From Setomelanomma holmii (taxonomy: Eukaryota; Ascomycota; Dothideomycetes; Pleosporales; Phaeosphaeriaceae), in assembly GCA_010015745.1 (NCBI GenBank), contig ML978171.1, forward strand, positions 1 to 64,000: a DNA stretch of 64,000 bases, written 5' to 3'. This document shows, piece after piece, positions 24,019-35,764 of the stretch. How positions within the stretch are numbered: position 1 is the first letter of the stretch; each line of letters opens with the position of its first letter. The position numbers were made by a program, and so were the translations under genes. The notes under the pieces were generated by a model. The model saw only the letters and a list, made by a program, of their open reading frames with translations, had not been told where the DNA came from and made no database searches.

Positions 24019-24372
24019 ATGGATCCTTCGAATGATCTTTACGACCCAACACCGGTATCTCGAAGACGTCATGGAAGCCGGAGCTGTTTCAGGCCACCCA
24101 GCTTCCATGAACAGGCTGCATATGCTGGGCCGTCGTACCTCACGTTTCAGGATCCTCTTCCAAGTTCGCGTAACACACGTGCAGCCTCGCAATCAAATCG
24201 TCTTTTGATGCGCATCACACCATCGTCGCCGCTAAGCCTCGGAGTGAGACATCTCGAGCAACGAGCTTTGCTGCATGCACCCCTCGAATCCTCCAAGCCA
24301 TCCGGGCCGCAAACCATGGACATGGGACGACCGTACAGTCTCACTCGGCTGTCTTCAGACCCAGATCGCTAA
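24019..24372 (+). CDS. Small hypothetical protein
   Basis: An ATG at 24019 opens 117 codons with no intron needed. The product is rich in Ser, Pro and Arg (DPTPVSRRRHGSR, SSRNTRAASQSNRLLMR) and looks disordered. I recognise no motif, signal peptide or membrane segment. It is isolated between two gene-poor stretches. Its upstream 60 bp (short pyrimidine-rich leader, A at -3 relative to ATG) are compatible with expression. It may equally be a chance ORF. Confidence 0.3.
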   Translation: MDPSNDLYDPTPVSRRRHGSRSCFRPPSFHEQAAYAGPSYLTFQDPLPSSRNTRAASQSNRLLMRITPSSPLSLGVRHLEQRALLHAPLESSKPSGPQTMDMGRPYSLTRLSSDPDR

Positions 24373-26230
24373 GCCTTGCAATCACACCACCAACAATGAG
24401 CCGAAGCATGGCTGTTGCACAGCATACACCTTGGGGCTGAGATGACGGATGGTCATCGTGAAGACCTACATTTGTTTGCGGTAGATCAATTGCTCGAATA
24501 GGCAATCGCTGGACATTTGCCATTACCCCGTCGATCCCCCACCCCAGATTTCGCATTTGCAGACATGCACTTTGTACGTCCCGAAGTCATACCGTTGCCG
24601 CCCGGCCCCCAGATCCAGACTGGACTTTTCCGGTGAGCACTCGTCTCATGCCATGCATGCTTGAGCCAACATACATTTGTCTGCGGAGAAAGCCCGATAG
24701 GTAGGTGGGTATATACATCTCATTACGCACATAGTACGCTTTGCGAGTCGACCCTAAAATTTAGTTTATATAGTGCGTTGCATGCAAAGTAAGGCATTCT
24801 GCGAGGCTGCACTGCTACTCTGAGATGACAGGGGAAAGCGAAAGCCGTTAGACTAAGGGAATAACCTTGTTACTGGTGAATGTTTGCCGTGGATGGACCT
24901 TGTAGACTACCGATTCCGGTAATGGTAAGCGAATATTGCGGAAACGCATAGGATTCGATCACGAATGGTGACTTTCTGGCTACAGTACAGAATCACACTC
25001 ACGAAACGACCTCCGTGACGACCGGCAGCGACGAAACAACCACTTTCACGACCTGCGCCGGCGACCAAAGGATTAATTTGGGGCCTACAGTATTCAATAA
25101 TTCACGAAACTAGGCTAGGCTAAGAATGGGGTGTGCTCGAAAGCAGTCGTCAACGTGTAAAGACCTCGGCGCTTAGGCAGACACCAATGTCGCACGAGGA
25201 TACCGGTACTCACCAATCCGGGATCGTCTAGCAAAAAGGCAATCCCTACAAGACATGGCATTTGTTCAGGACCCCACGACTACGTCGACCCAGTCTCGCG
25301 AACACAGCACAAATCTGGAAAGCTGATTAGGAGCCAACGAGTTCAAATGTAATGACATCATGACATACATCGGAGTGCATGAATACGGAGCTGTCCTCGG
25401 GTCCGAACCTCATGTCCATTGCGGACTGCCTCTTCCTGAGTCAAAACAGCAGAGAGCGAAACTAGACAAATGTCGGAGCTTCTTACAAGACAGCTAACAA
25501 AGATGGCGCTATCTCCAAAATCACGATATTTCTTGCCATTTAACCATCCTGGGAAGATCACACGTAATAGACAGCAACACACACTCTTATCACAACAATT
25601 GAATCATGAGTGCCAATGCCGCTTTCTGTCACTGATCAAGGCAAGGACACATCCATACCTAGCAAGCAGCGCACTTGTCAACACGTGTACTTTCCTACAT
25701 GTCCACGCCCCTTTCCCTCGATATCGTTTCCGTGCAAAGAAAGCCACCGTAATCCCTCGATACCATTAATATCAATCTCACCAAGCTCGGCAACAAGTCA
25801 AGCAGCGACATGTATTAGGCTGATAATGCTTTGCCCTGAGACTCAGCCTGATATATCCCAATCTCATTTGCATCTGATATGACATCAAGTATCCGTGGTG
25901 AAGAAGCGGGCATGACGGGACTTCGATCTTGGCAGGGTGAAGATGATATCGAGGTAGGTCGAGCCTGGGATGTCGCGAGTAGAGTCACCTAACAATGTAG
26001 GGACAGGAATGATGTGATAGGAAGGGACTGTTGGGAGAAGGTCCTGACAATCTTTTAGAAGCAGGTTGTAGATCGGAGTGTATTTTGATTGATCGATCAG
26101 GATATCCTACACAATTGTTACCATTTTCTGAGGTATGCACATGTGCGCCTTGCATTTGTATTTGTAGCCAACGCCCCGTATACCATCGTCATTCATGATA
26201 TCGTGTCTCATAATGTGCTGTGCTGGCGTT
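24373..26230. other. 1.9-kb gene-poor region
   Basis: Only short ORFs occur here, the longest about 100 codons at 25470-25769. None is recognisable. The right end should contain the 3' untranslated region of the PI31-like gene. No repeats or RNA genes were recognised. Confidence 0.45.
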
Positions 26231-27447
26231 TTAGATGAAGTCGCCGTATCCAAAACCACCAAATGGATTTGGAGGCCTTCCACCTAGGCCTCCAAAGCCG
26301 CCTCCACCTGGGGACCTTCCTCCTCCTCGGTTGTCTCTTGGTGCACCGCCTGGCCCTACAGGGTCGTAGCGCGCTCCAGGAGGTGCCATCGGGTCATAGC
26401 CTCCAGCACCACCTTGGCCTCTGAATAAGGGATCATCGAAGGTGGGATGCATCCCGCCTCCAAATCCACCTGGCCGTGGTAATCCTCCACCTAGAGTTGG
26501 TCGCAGAGGATCGTTGGGGCCAAGTCCTTGTGGGTACAAATCGTCATGTCCGATACCCACTGGATACCGATCGTCTCGCAGGCCTCCGCGCGCAGGTCTG
26601 TTGATCTCGTATTCGTCTTCGAAGCCGGGTATCGGCTCAGGCAGTGGTCGGTTGCCTTGTGGTCGCGCGAGGGGATCGTTGAAGGGATACGGGCGCGCTG
26701 GCTCTGGCTCATTTGGTGGTTGCCTGCCATCCGGCGCCTCACCTCTTCGCGGTGCCTGCCTGTCTGTGGTGTGGGGTCGTTCGCGTTCGGCGCTGCTATC
26801 CTCAGCTCCGTGCTTTTGTAGCCCAGGCGCAAGCTTCTGAATGACGGAGATCTTCAGCAGCGAACCCAAGTCATTCAAGCGGCCCTCTGAGATGAAAAGG
26901 TCTTGTAGCTTTTTTGCCGCAACTTCAGTGGATGTGTCTTGCGAGACGGAAAGCGGCAGAGTTGACGGTGAGAGGTAGTCATTCGTTGTGACGTCAAAGT
27001 GAGTCATCTTGTCGTCCCCAACAGCCAATCCGTATACTACAGACTTGCTCCCTAGTCTATTCACTTTGATGAGATATTCCATGGCTGACTGAGCATGCGC
27101 GTAGCGGAAGGCGTAAGCGTTGGACGCGTTCCATTCGGTGGGTAGCGATTGCGGATCTTCTGCATCTGAATGCGCCTCTATGAGCATTTGAGTACTGGTA
27201 TCGCGACGATGGTGGGAAGCGGAGTAGTGTATGGGGCATGGGGTGTTGCAATCTCACCTGTCCGTTCATCTTCTCCTAAGCCAACGAGTCTGAAGCCGAC
27301 CGCAAGCATGCCAGCATGTACTGCGAGTGCTATAGCTTCTGTGCCGTTCTTGAGCTGAGGTCCCTCGCCTTTAGGTAGTGATGTCGCCATGAACAACGCG
27401 AGGGATCCCGCAGAGAGCGGATTGCCCGTGGTGTTGTCTTGAACCAT
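26231..27447 (-). CDS. PI31-like proteasome regulator (Fub1 family)
   Basis: Exon 1 runs 27447-27258, an 80-bp intron (27178-27257, GTGAGA...TAG) follows, and exon 2 runs 27177-26231, giving 378 residues in phase. The N-terminal half matches the FP (Fbxo7/PI31) fold region: an early alanine-rich helix, GMLAVGFRLVGLGED before the intron and AYAFRYAHAQSAMEYLIKV after it. The C-terminal half is Pro/Gly-rich with repeated DPL motifs (FNDPLARP, NDPLRPTL, FDDPLFRG) and a glycine-rich end. PI31/Fub1 proteins bind the 20S proteasome and modulate its assembly or activity in cytosol and nucleus. The last residues are GYGDFI rather than the HbYX tail known from animal PI31, so the mode of 20S docking is open. 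Recognition rests on architecture and the DPL-rich tail. Confidence 0.85.
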
Positions 27448-27985
27448 TGTGCGTCGCTCGAGGTGCGTGGCTCTTGTGTTTGACAGGACAGGATGTCAGA
27501 TGGTGTATGTAGTGTTCGAACCTTGGAGGAAAATAGTGCGTGGTGTTGTGTGAAGGTCGTGACGAAATGGTGGAACGACGCAGACAGCAAGAGCAACGAA
27601 CTGTCGGCCAATGAGGTCAGAGGCGGGGATCTAGCGCAGGGACAGGGGTGCTGCACCGATGCGGGCCATCGCGAAAAGATCGTGCCCTGCGTCACAAGCC
27701 TGTAGAGCCCACGATTCTGCGCCGCACAGCATCGCAATGACGTGAAGGCGCTCCACATTGTCTGGTTCAGTGGCACCATTTTCCTCACAGTATCACCTTC
27801 ATGACCATCATATATAGGTTGTAATGTGGCTTGCTTGCCACTACACTTAGGTATTCAAATCAAGTAGCGTATGCTCCAACCATGGGGAATAAGTGCAACA
27901 ATCCGGACTCCCAGGGCAATGCAAACACATATGGAGTCCTGTTTCATATCGTTGGACAGCCACATTGCGGATCATACTTCGTTAT
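27448..27985. other. Promoter of the PI31-like gene and 3' region of ATG18
   Basis: About 540 bp upstream of the PI31-like start. A minus-strand ORF of 152 codons spans 27330-27788 but overlaps exon 1 in another frame and shows no family features, so I leave it out. Confidence 0.45.
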
Positions 27986-29480
27986 CTATTCTGGCAGATC
28001 CTGAGAGTTGCTCGTGAGCTCATTTGGTTCGAGTAATCTGGACCGGTCAGCAGCTGCTCTTGTATGAATGTGGCCAGGCATGAACTTACGAATACTGCTT
28101 ATACAAAATACCCTCGCCCCCCTTCTCGAGATCTACATTGAAGACATAGTAATTGCCCTCACTTGTCACCACCATAATCTGGGGACCATTGTTACTCAGC
28201 GCGACAACAGTCCTCATAGGGCCGGAGGCAGCGCTATTTGGCGACCGGGGTATCTTCACCCAAGCAAAGTCTCGTGATGGCTCCCATATTTCAGCAACTG
28301 CACTTGGCAAGTAGCCTCCGACGGTGGCTGCAAACGACTTGCCAACGGTCTGCGATGTGCGCCGAATCATGCTTGCGAAGGTTGGGTTTAGTGGTTTGCG
28401 TTCCGTTGCCGACACATCTGCTGTGCTTGAGCCAAAGTCGTCCGAGATATCCTCACTTGTCCTGCTGCTGCTGCGTTGGTGTGATGTGGACGTTGAATTC
28501 ATGGGCCCTGACGAGATGCTGTTACTGCGGCTGGTGTCTGGCGCACCCAAGCGGAAGATGTGCACAGTCTCGGTCGCAGATGAGACGCTAAGGAGGGTCG
28601 AGGTCGAGTTGAAAGACATGCTGTATATTCTGGCCGGAATGGAGCCTCTCCTGAACTGATATAGCTTTTGCGCGTCTGGCACTGAGAAGACGCGAATGAT
28701 AGTGCCCTTCTCGGATGCTGTAGCCAACAGTGTACCATCATTGTTTAGGGCTATACATGACAGTGGAGAGTTGTGCGCCTCTATGACGTTTACTGCCTCC
28801 AACTTCGTGGCATCATATATGAGGACCTCCCCGCTGGTTGGAGCGATGTGATCGAACTTCGGTGGGGCGTGCGAAGGTGGCTGGAAGGTAGCGGGCGCAG
28901 CTTTGGTTGGCAGAGGATAGACGAGGTAGTTGTTTTCTGAAGACGCTGACAGAGCGCATATTGCTGTATTGTATTAGTATGGTATCGCAGTCTGATGCGC
29001 CACCACTCACCGTTTGGGTTGGGGGACGTCTTTTCAGTCTTGAGCATCTGCATATTGCTGATGTCGTAGATGTAGAGCTCCGACTCTAACACTACGACTA
29101 ATCGCTTCCTATTCAATCGCATCGCCAGTATCGCAGTCCGGAAGGTCATTTCGCATATGGTGGAGTGCCTCTTCCCGCTGTCAGTGCCGACTAACATGCT
29201 CAGAGTGGCTCAACCACGAACCTTGGTATTCTGTATTCGCAGTACCCGAGGTGACAGTGTGAGAGCTACTAAAGAAGTAGAGAAGAGCATTTCTAGGCTG
29301 GATACATCTCCTTCACGCGACTCGGACTGCTTGTTGAATGGATCGGTTGTGTAGATGCGGTAGCCATTGCTGGTACCTGGGGATACTTTAGATCTTCGCT
29401 GCAAGGGTCTGATAGAAATACGCACCCACACCAAGGTGGCTATGGTCCTGATTGAAGGTCACGAAATTCATGGCGCTCAT
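27986..29480 (-). CDS. ATG18: Autophagy PROPPIN Atg18 (WIPI family)
   Basis: Five exons, 29480-29426, 29376-29222, 29170-29011, 28963-28090 and 28037-27986, give 431 residues with all phases consistent. The introns are 47-52 bp. The protein starts MSAMNFVTFNQDHSHLGVG and forms WD40-like blades: RIYTTDPF, LAMRLNRKRLVVVLE, NDGTLLATASEKGTIIRVFS. The phosphoinositide-binding signature of the family is present as FRRG near residue 228, the common fungal variant of L/FRRG. Atg18 binds PI3P and PI(3,5)P2 and works with Atg2 in autophagosome growth and at the vacuole membrane. The last small exon adds a short acidic end (YSLLEPNELTSN); without it the frame stops directly at the donor site. A Ser-rich loop lies between blades near residues 250-300. 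It is divergent from PPM2 across 351 bp. Confidence 0.92.
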
Positions 29481-29831
29481 GGCGGCTGCTTGTTGCGGTC
29501 TGAGACCAGCAGAGCTCAAGATATCGGTGGATTAGCTGGAGAAGCTTGGGCCTGCCGTTGGCGAGCGTATCGCGATAGCACTACGGTCGTGGTTGCGGGC
29601 TACCGAGTGTGACTGTTTGCGGCAGTGATGGCGACATGTGTGCGTGCGATGTTGCGCGATCCAAGACGTTCTTTGCGGTTGTCTTGGTTGAGGTTCCGGG
29701 AGCTTGTGAGGTCTCCGCCTGATGAGCTCACAGTCGCACCTACCTGCCAGCTGCAGGGATCACTAGCCCCGCTTGCCCTTGCCGAAAATCCATCACCACA
29801 TCGGGCTCGTTTTGGCATCTTTTTCGTGACA
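29481..29831. promoter_or_regulatory. Shared divergent promoter region (ATG18 / PPM2)
   Basis: 351 bp separate the two divergent start codons, so both promoters are here. No TATA box or named operator was recognised; short ORFs crossing it look like chance frames. Confidence 0.5.
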
Positions 29832-32800
29832 ATGTCCCCACGCCCAAATATGAAGCCCAGAAAGACCTCTGCGAAGCTCAAGCGCAATCAGCGGTCGAAG
29901 CAGGAGAAGAAGGACGATGATGTCATGAATGTGAGAATTATGAGCAAATGGGGACGCAACCTTGGAGCTCACTAGGCAGGAACTGACGAGCACGTGCTAC
30001 AGACAAATGACAGCAGTATTGTTTCAAAAAGAAGTGTATCAAAATTATACCTCCACAATGAGCCGGACTTCTACGAGCCGTTTGCTCCAAGGTTCGTTCG
30101 GCGCAATCCCCTCATCAATCGTGGGTATTGGCTTCGAATGCATGCTATCGAACAAGTCGTTCGTCAATTCCTCGAGGAAGATGATAATAAGAAAAAGGTG
30201 ATCGTAAACTTGGGATGTGGATAGTGAGTAAGACATTGGCAGACCCAGCGAAGAAATGCGGACACTGACTTCTCACCAGCGACCCACTTCCTTTTCAGTT
30301 CTGGCACAGGTACCCGTCTCTAGCGCAGCAAGCTACTTTTGTGGATGTGGACTATCCTCAACTCATCGAGCGAAAGAGGAGCCGTATGCTCACGGATGGC
30401 CTACTTCGTGATGCGCTGTTTGAGACCAACATGCGCGCTTCTAAACCACCAGTGTACCTGCGCAGTGACCAATACCTTGCTATCGGCTGCGACCTTAGGC
30501 AACTCGAGCTGCTCGAAAGAACACTACGAGCCGAGCTAGACATTCACTCGTCTGTCGTGCTCTTTGTCGCCGAAGTCTCCGCAACTTACATGCCTGTCGC
30601 GGATTCAGATGCGCTCATCCGGTGGGCAAGTACCCTTGAGAATGGTGAGTCGGTTGAAAGGGTAGATATGCGCATGTGCTCACACTGATAGCTCGCTTCT
30701 GCATTCTCGAACAAAATCTTCCGCAAGGACCAAATCATCCCTTCGCAAAGACGATGCTTGCTCATTTCAAGAAATTGCAGGCATCCATCTATGCCGTTGA
30801 ACGATATCTGACGCTTGAGCAACAATCAATCCGCTTCCTGGAATCTGGCTGGCCCGATGTGAATATTGCCTGCAATTTGTGGGAACTATGGTCGGATGAT
30901 GCTTTCACCTCACCCGCTCTGAGACGGAAGCTCGACGCTGTTGAGCCGTTTGACGAATGGGAAGAATTTGCACTGTTTGCTGGTCATTACTTCCTGTTAG
31001 TGGCATCGAATGCGGGGTTAAGGAAGTCAACTGAGACAACAGGGATCGATGCTTCCAAGGCACCGTGGGGTGACGACGTCGAAAGTCTCAATCTTATTCA
31101 CTGCGAATTCTCGGCAGATGATTCCATCACGCCGCGTCGTTTCACAGCCGCCTTCAACGTCGGCGAGGGTAACATTGCATTTCATGGTGGCCAGGGGCAG
31201 AACAGCCGTCTTTCCAGTGTGGATGTGCTGAGACGGGAGGATCAACCGCTCAGCGTTCAGCCTTCCCTCTTGCAGGCGCCTCCTGCACGCATGTGCCATA
31301 CTATCACACACTTGGGTGACAGACAAGCTCTACTGGTCGGAGGGCGCGGATCTCCAACACAAGCATACCGCGACTGCTGGATCGTTCGAGATGGAGTCTG
31401 GACCAAGGTAGACGACATAGCTACGGCCCGATACAGGCATTGTGCTGCAGCTCTAGAGCTCAAGTGTGACGCATCGGACATCAAGGGTGTGCTAGTATTT
31501 GGCGGAAAAGCCAGTGACGGCACAGTCCTCGACGAGTGGTTATTCTGGACAGCCAACAACGGTTGGCACAGCATACCTGTCGAAGGGAACGGTTCGCGAC
31601 CATCAGCACGTTTCGGGGCCGTAATAGCCGCAATATCTACGATGGACGCAGGTGTCAGGTCGGGGCTGCTAGTCGGGGGAATGTCTTCAGGTGGCACAGT
31701 TCTGACCGACGTGTGGGAGTGGACCGTCTCTGCCACACCAACGCTGCGGCTGGCGTTTAAGGACCGCACCAGTGACATCCGCAGCGTTCAACCGAAGACA
31801 GCCTATGCGCGCTTAGGCGCGAGTTTGGTGCCTTGGGAAGATTCACTCCTACTGATTGGAGGTGTTTCAAACTCTGGGACCCACAAGCTATCAGAAGACC
31901 TACTACTGCTCCAGTATAGCAGCACGGATATTGTCGTCCGTTCTCCACACATACGCCTGCCTTCGACGTGGCCGCTTCTTGTCGGCATGGGTGTTGTTGC
32001 AACAACCCGAAACGAAGTCATAATCGCAGGAGGGGGAGCAGTATGTTTCTCAATGGGGAGCTTTTGGAACGAAGGATACTATACCGTTACAAAAGCTGGC
32101 ATGCAAGGGGCGAGGTTGTGGCGTAGTGCATTGCCTCAGGTCAACGGCACAGCACAAGCGAAGCTTCCAGATGACGTGAAGCACTCAAGGCAGCTCAGCA
32201 AGGCTGCGAAATCTCAGAGGCCCCGAACTGCGGAGGTGCCCCGCATGCGTCTAATGTCAGCTGAGGACTTTGCCCAGCTTGTGGCTACCTCGAAGCCTGC
32301 AATTGTTGAGGATATCAACATGGGTCCGTGCACGGATCTCTGGACACTGGACTACCTCAAGGACAAAATTGGCGCAGAGCGCGAACTCGTTGTTCACGAG
32401 TGCTCATCAGATCGTATGATGTTCAAAGATAAGAACTTCCAATATATGAAGCGCCACGCAGGCGATTTTCTAGATGGCATCAGTCAAGGCTCAAAAGCAT
32501 ATCTCCGAGCAGTGTCATCGACGCAGCCGAACAAACTGCCTACGAAGCTCGAAGATGACTTCCCATCATTAGCAGCGGACTTCTGCATCCCTAAGATCTT
32601 CAACGCCGTAAAGGCTGATTACCACAGCTCACCTCTCCGCATCTCAGGGCCCGTCTCCTTATGGCTCCACTACGATGTCCTCTCCAACATCCTCTGCCAA
32701 ATCCGCGGCACCAAAACACTACGACTATACCCACCGTCCGATGTCAAATACCTCGATTATCCACCCGGCGGCTCGTCCTCCAATACCGATGTGCTTACCT

Positions 32801-33252
32801 CCAAAGACTCCAAGCTCCGCTTCACGCACCCACACATCGCTACCTTGAAACCCGGCGATGTACTCTTCATTCCACCAATGTGGAGTCACACAGCAAGCCC
32901 TGATGAAGGTATAAGCGTTGCGGTCAATGTGTTTTGGAAAGATCTTGATAAAGGATATGCTGCTGGGAAGGATGTGTATGGCAATAGGGATCTGCAGGCA
33001 TATGAGAATGGAAGGAGGGACGTTGAGAAGATAATCAGGGCTTTCAGAGATGTGCCGGATGATATGGCGAGATTTTATTTGGATAGGTTGGCGGGTGAGA
33101 TTCAGGATAAGGCGGACGCGTTGGGTAAGAAGGGCAAGGTGGACAGTGAGTCGGCGAAGAAGGGCGGAGACAAGGGGACGAAGAAGAGAATGGTGGTCGA
33201 GAAGGACAATGCCTACATGGCATCTCAGGAAAACGCAGACTTGCAGGGCTAG
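29832..33252 (+). CDS. PPM2: tRNA wybutosine-synthesizing protein 4 (PPM2/TYW4)
   Basis: Four exons, 29832-29930, 30003-30223, 30280-30644 and 30692-33252, give 1081 residues in phase. The enzyme completes wybutosine at position 37 of phenylalanine tRNA by S-adenosylmethionine-dependent methylation and methoxycarbonylation. Domains in order are a basic leader (KPRKTSAKLKRNQRSK); a leucine-carboxyl-methyltransferase-like domain with VIVNLGCGYDPLPFQFW near residue 100; kelch repeats at about 420-680 (ALLVGGRGSPTQAY, VLVFGGKASDGTVLDEW, LLLIGGVSN); and a JmjC/cupin domain at about 740-980 with the HYD pair in LWLHYDVLSN near residue 887 and a later LFIPPMWSHTASP. A basic tail rich in Lys ends the protein. 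The three-domain order is the usual one for fungal TYW4. Expected location is the cytosol. Confidence 0.93.
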
Positions 33253-33392
33253 CGAGGAGATATCGATAGCATGAAAATAGCCCCGTTTATCTTGCAGCAT
33301 CGTTGATACATCGTCAAACATGAAATCGGCTCCACCAGATCGACCCTATACGTAGTCCCCATCGTACATGCCACAAAATGGCTCCCTTCCAG

Positions 33393-35186
33393 CTACAGTT
33401 CATCCCTCCGCCTTCCTTCCCCTTCCCCATCCCCATCCCCTTCACCCTGCGCTATGATCGGCGCATAATACCTAAACCTATTCTTCGGATCATACACCCT
33501 CTTCAACGCTCTCAACCTGCCCAGATTCTCCTTCCCATACCACTCCTCCGCACTCTCTCCTCCATACGCATAATTGACATACGAGTAATGCCCGCCTGTC
33601 TCTTTCGCGCCATCGATCAGTATTTGACGCAGCTTTGAGCCAGTTTGCCATGCGAGGTCGTCGCGCGTGGTGCTGGTGTTGTCGATTGGGTATAAGAGGG
33701 CTGGTGCACTATTCGTCAATGTCAGCGCCTGTACATTTTCGCGACCCTTAGCTGGTTGAGAGTGGTAGAAGAGAACGTACATCAACAACCCATTATCCCT
33801 CCACGGCACCAAACTCCGCCCTCTCTCCTTCGCTCTAACAGCTTGTGTAGGCCACTGCTCAATCATGACAAAACTCCCGACAAACTCCGCGTTCTTCGTC
33901 ACGAACTTGGAGAATTCGGTCACCATGGCTGCCAGAACGTCTAGATTGTACGTCTTCACGTCAACCGGGAAACGGAGAACACCTGGGTCTTGAATGACTT
34001 GGGATGGGTTACATGGTATGCTGTCTTCGTGCACGTTGATCCAGCGTGGGACGTCGAGGTAGGTACCTTCGCGTGAGGTGATTGTGAGGGGGTTGAAGGC
34101 GTGGTATGGGGCTGTGAAGGGGGTGAGGTGGGTGAGTGGAGCGTTGTGGATGACTGTGATTCATCAGCTATTGGCTCCCTACTATGGTAACATCAGGTCT
34201 CGCTCCGCCTGGATGTCTCTCTTGTAGAGTCCTGAATCGCCTCGAAGAGATTTCCACGCAAAACGTGAAAACCGGTGAAGTATTAAGAGTTTTCTCTTAC
34301 TGTGTTGCATGATCACTGGTTTTGGTGAGAGCCTAGGATCGATCGCGATAACTCCATAAATACTGAGTCCATCCGGCTGCGAGCCATCCTCTAGCATCTT
34401 ATTGCTTAAGCCGTACACACTTTTGACGTTCTCTGGTGTCGCGTCGTACGTCAGAATCTCATGACTCCAAATTTTACCGCCAACTTCCGTGCTGGGGATG
34501 TCGTAGATCTTGTAGTCGAGAGAAGTCACAATGCCAAAATTATGTCCCGCGCCCTGCATCGCCCAAAAGAGGTCAGGATGACTCGAGTCCGAGACTTTGA
34601 CAGCGGTTCCATTGGCGAGCACGACGTTCAGAGCGAGAATTTGGTCCGATAGAAGAGCATATCGTCCTTGCAAGAGTCCATGGCCGCCCCCAAGCGCTAC
34701 AGCCATGAGTCCGGGACATTCGCAGCAACCATGCACTGTCCACTTATTCTCCGCCCACAGCTTATCACGAACTTCGATAACCTTGATGCCACCGCCAATA
34801 GTAGCATAAGTCCCGTCAGATGCAACGGTGAGGCTGTTCAGACCGCGCATATGTATTTGGATGCCGGTTTTAAGAGCTCCGAGAGCCGCTGTGCCACCGT
34901 GCGCGCCGGACTGAGCGAGGAAGGGGATATTGTGCGTGTATGTAAAGCGGACTGTTTCTGAGACATCGTCTTCGGTCGCGACTTCCACGACGGCAGCATA
35001 GTCGGGTGCTTCCCATTGTGTCCATCTCTTTGTTAGCTCGATATAGCCTGGCTGCCCTCGCAAGTGAAATTTGCCTCCCGACGATAATTCGAGACTATCT
35101 AGGATCTCGGGAACGTCGACAAGCGAAGCGAGGGCAAATTTGAAGAGGCTGAAAGTAATTGCGAGTTGTAGAGTAGAACTTCGCAT
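33393..35186 (-). CDS. Secreted FAD-linked oxidoreductase, berberine-bridge (BBE) type
   Basis: Two exons, 35186-34301 and 34153-33393, with a 147-bp intron, give 548 residues in phase. The ATG at 35186 opens a signal peptide (MRSSTLQLAITFSLFKFALA). The FAD-binding PCMH domain shows DYAAVVEVATEDDVSETVRF, then SGAHGGTAALG with the histidine expected to bind FAD covalently, and CCECPGLMAVALGGGHGLLQ with a cysteine at the second attachment position. The C-terminal BBE motif is YVNYAYGGESAEEWYG, followed by RVYDPKNRFRYYAP. Such enzymes oxidise sugars, alcohols or alkaloid-like substrates with oxygen. The substrate here is unknown. An unusual Gly/Glu/Asp repeat tail (GEGDGDGEGEG) ends the protein. 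The neighbouring regulator and aminotransferase may belong with it. Confidence 0.87.
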
Positions 35187-35764
35187 GTTGGCGATGACCT
35201 TGTGCAGTTCCAAACCGGTGGAGCTTCAGCAGTTGCTTTGGATTTATTCCATGGCGTGCATTTCTAGCATATTTCATGCGCCCTATGCAGGATATAGTCT
35301 TCGAGTGTTTCCACTTGGTTGAACTCCGTCTCGATTCTGACAACAATATGTGTGCCGAGAACTTCTTGGGATGACGCCCTTGACAGGTCGCATCACTAGT
35401 CGCACCATCTTTCCGTTTTCGGCAAGCATCTCACAGCAGCTGAGTAAGAACGCACTCGTAGCGTGACATCGCAGAGGGTAGAATGATGCACGATGTCGAC
35501 ACCAGGGTAAGCTGTTGCCCGACGAGAAATCGAAGTCGAGCACTCTGGGCCTATTTGCCTTGTCCTAACACCTGGACGCTGCTGAAGGAAGATCTTGGAG
35601 TGTGACACGTACGTTCAGTTGAAAGCATCCAAGAGGTTCTGGGCGATGTATTACGTATGTATTCAAGCTTTTCCGAGCGTCTGCATACATTCGCGCTCCG
35701 CTTAGGTACTGCAACAGTTTTTCGAAGGCATATAATTCCGTCGGCTTTAGGGAGATGTGGAAGT
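35187..35764. other. Intergenic between BBE oxidoreductase and regulator
   Basis: About 580 bp holding the oxidoreductase promoter and the 3' region of the regulator. Minus-strand ORFs of about 80 codons here show no known motif. Confidence 0.45.

Noticed and set aside
28020..28040. tRNA B-box-like GGTTCGAGT
   Set aside because: The flanking T-stem does not pair and no A-box or acceptor stem is present; the stretch is the last exon of ATG18.
28790..29197. Separate gene on the minus strand with its own start
   Set aside because: It is exon 3 of ATG18 read through two introns; the family sequence continues on both sides in phase.
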